Below, piece by piece: positions 6,202-6,619 of a stretch of 6,619 nucleotides of DNA. This DNA comes from Desulfobacterales bacterium (lineage in GTDB: Bacteria; Desulfobacterota; Desulfobacteria; Desulfobacterales; SpSt-501), in assembly GCA_025454275.1 (NCBI GenBank), contig JALOOS010000149.1, forward strand, positions 1 through 6,619, in the 5' to 3' direction. The notes under the pieces are model-generated. The model was not told the DNA's origin, made no database searches, and saw nothing but the letters and a program-made list of their open reading frames with translations. A program made the position numbers and the translations under genes. Position 1 is the first letter of the stretch. The number at the start of each line of letters is the position of its first letter.

Positions 6202-6619
6202 GCACGCCTCCGAAAACGGCGGCCGGCATCTGGCCCTATCTTCTCCTGAGCCTCGCCCCCCTGTGCTGGGCCGGGAACATCGTGCTGGCGCGCGGCGTCA
6301 CCGACCTCATCCCGCCGGTGGCCTTCGCCTTCTGGCGCTGGAGCCTCGCCTTCATGCTGATCCTGCCCTTCAGCCTGCGGCAGCTCGCCGCGGACCGGCA
6401 GGCGATCGCCCGCGGCTGGAAGATGCTCCTCCTCCTCTCCCTGCTGGGGATATCGACTTTCAACACCCTGCTCTACACCGCGGTCCGCACCACCACCGCC
6501 ATCAACGGCGCCCTGATCCAATCCACCATGCCCGCGGTGATCGTGCTCCTGAGCCTGCTGCTCTACCGGGAGCGGGTGGCGGCGCGGCAGATGGCCGGCG
6601 TCATGATCTGCATCCTGGG
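6198..6619 (+). CDS. EamA/DMT-family transporter, N-terminal half (continues beyond window)
   Basis: This frame opens with GTG at 6198, overlapping the beta-subunit stop as GTGA, and continues in frame for 140 codons to the right edge. The product is strongly hydrophobic, with about four membrane segments in this part: residues 11-30 (IWPYLLLSLAPLCWAGNIVL), about 41-60 (PPVAFAFWRWSLAFMLILPF), about 76-95 (MLLLLSLLGISTFNTLLYTA), and about 106-122 (ALIQSTMPAVIVLLSLL). The WAGNIVLAR, FAFWRW and NTLLYTAVRTTTAINGALIQ stretches, followed by a membrane segment and YRERV, are typical of the first EamA repeat in drug/metabolite exporters. A full member has about 300 residues and ten helices, so roughly half is present. 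There is no clear Shine-Dalgarno sequence; translation is probably coupled to the upstream gene. The substrate is unknown. Family members export amino acids, metabolites or drugs. Confidence 0.9.
   Translation, partial: MSTPPKTAAGIWPYLLLSLAPLCWAGNIVLARGVTDLIPPVAFAFWRWSLAFMLILPFSLRQLAADRQAIARGWKMLLLLSLLGISTFNTLLYTAVRTTTAINGALIQSTMPAVIVLLSLLLYRERVAARQMAGVMICIL

Overview
The window is GC-rich bacterial DNA (by eye about two thirds or more G+C) with dense coding, many GTG starts and gene overlaps of a few bases. The gene set would fit a GC-rich proteobacterial or Desulfobacterota-type genome: a tandem pair of dynamin-like GTPases, a periplasmic PQQ-type sugar dehydrogenase, a two-subunit ADP-forming acyl-CoA synthetase and an EamA exporter. 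This assignment is an inference from gene content and composition only; there is no rRNA or other marker.

The layout is divergent around an intergenic region at 2782-2965. To the left, on the minus strand, lies a two-gene cluster of large P-loop GTPases. The promoter-proximal one (2781 down to 945) has a good Walker A and DTPD motif but no recognisable NKxD guanine-specificity motif. It appears broken by two apparent one-base frame changes, near 1669 and between about 1463 and 1530. The second (948 down past the left edge) has a complete G1-G5 set and overlaps its neighbour by ATGA.

To the right, on the plus strand, four genes are packed with spacings of -22 to +9 bases: a secreted PQQ-dependent sugar dehydrogenase (2966-4147), the CoA-binding/ligase alpha subunit (4157-5539) and the ATP-grasp beta subunit (5518-6201) of an NDP-forming acyl-CoA synthetase, and an EamA/DMT-family transporter that runs off the right edge (from 6198). 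The alpha and beta subunits together make one enzyme that interconverts acyl-CoA + ADP + Pi with acid + ATP + CoA. The sugar dehydrogenase and transporter are transcriptional companions whose functional link is not evident from sequence.

Nothing in the window is an obvious new defence system, mobile element, CRISPR array or RNA gene. The items most worth a second look are the GTPase pair with one non-canonical G4 member and the two frame breaks in it.
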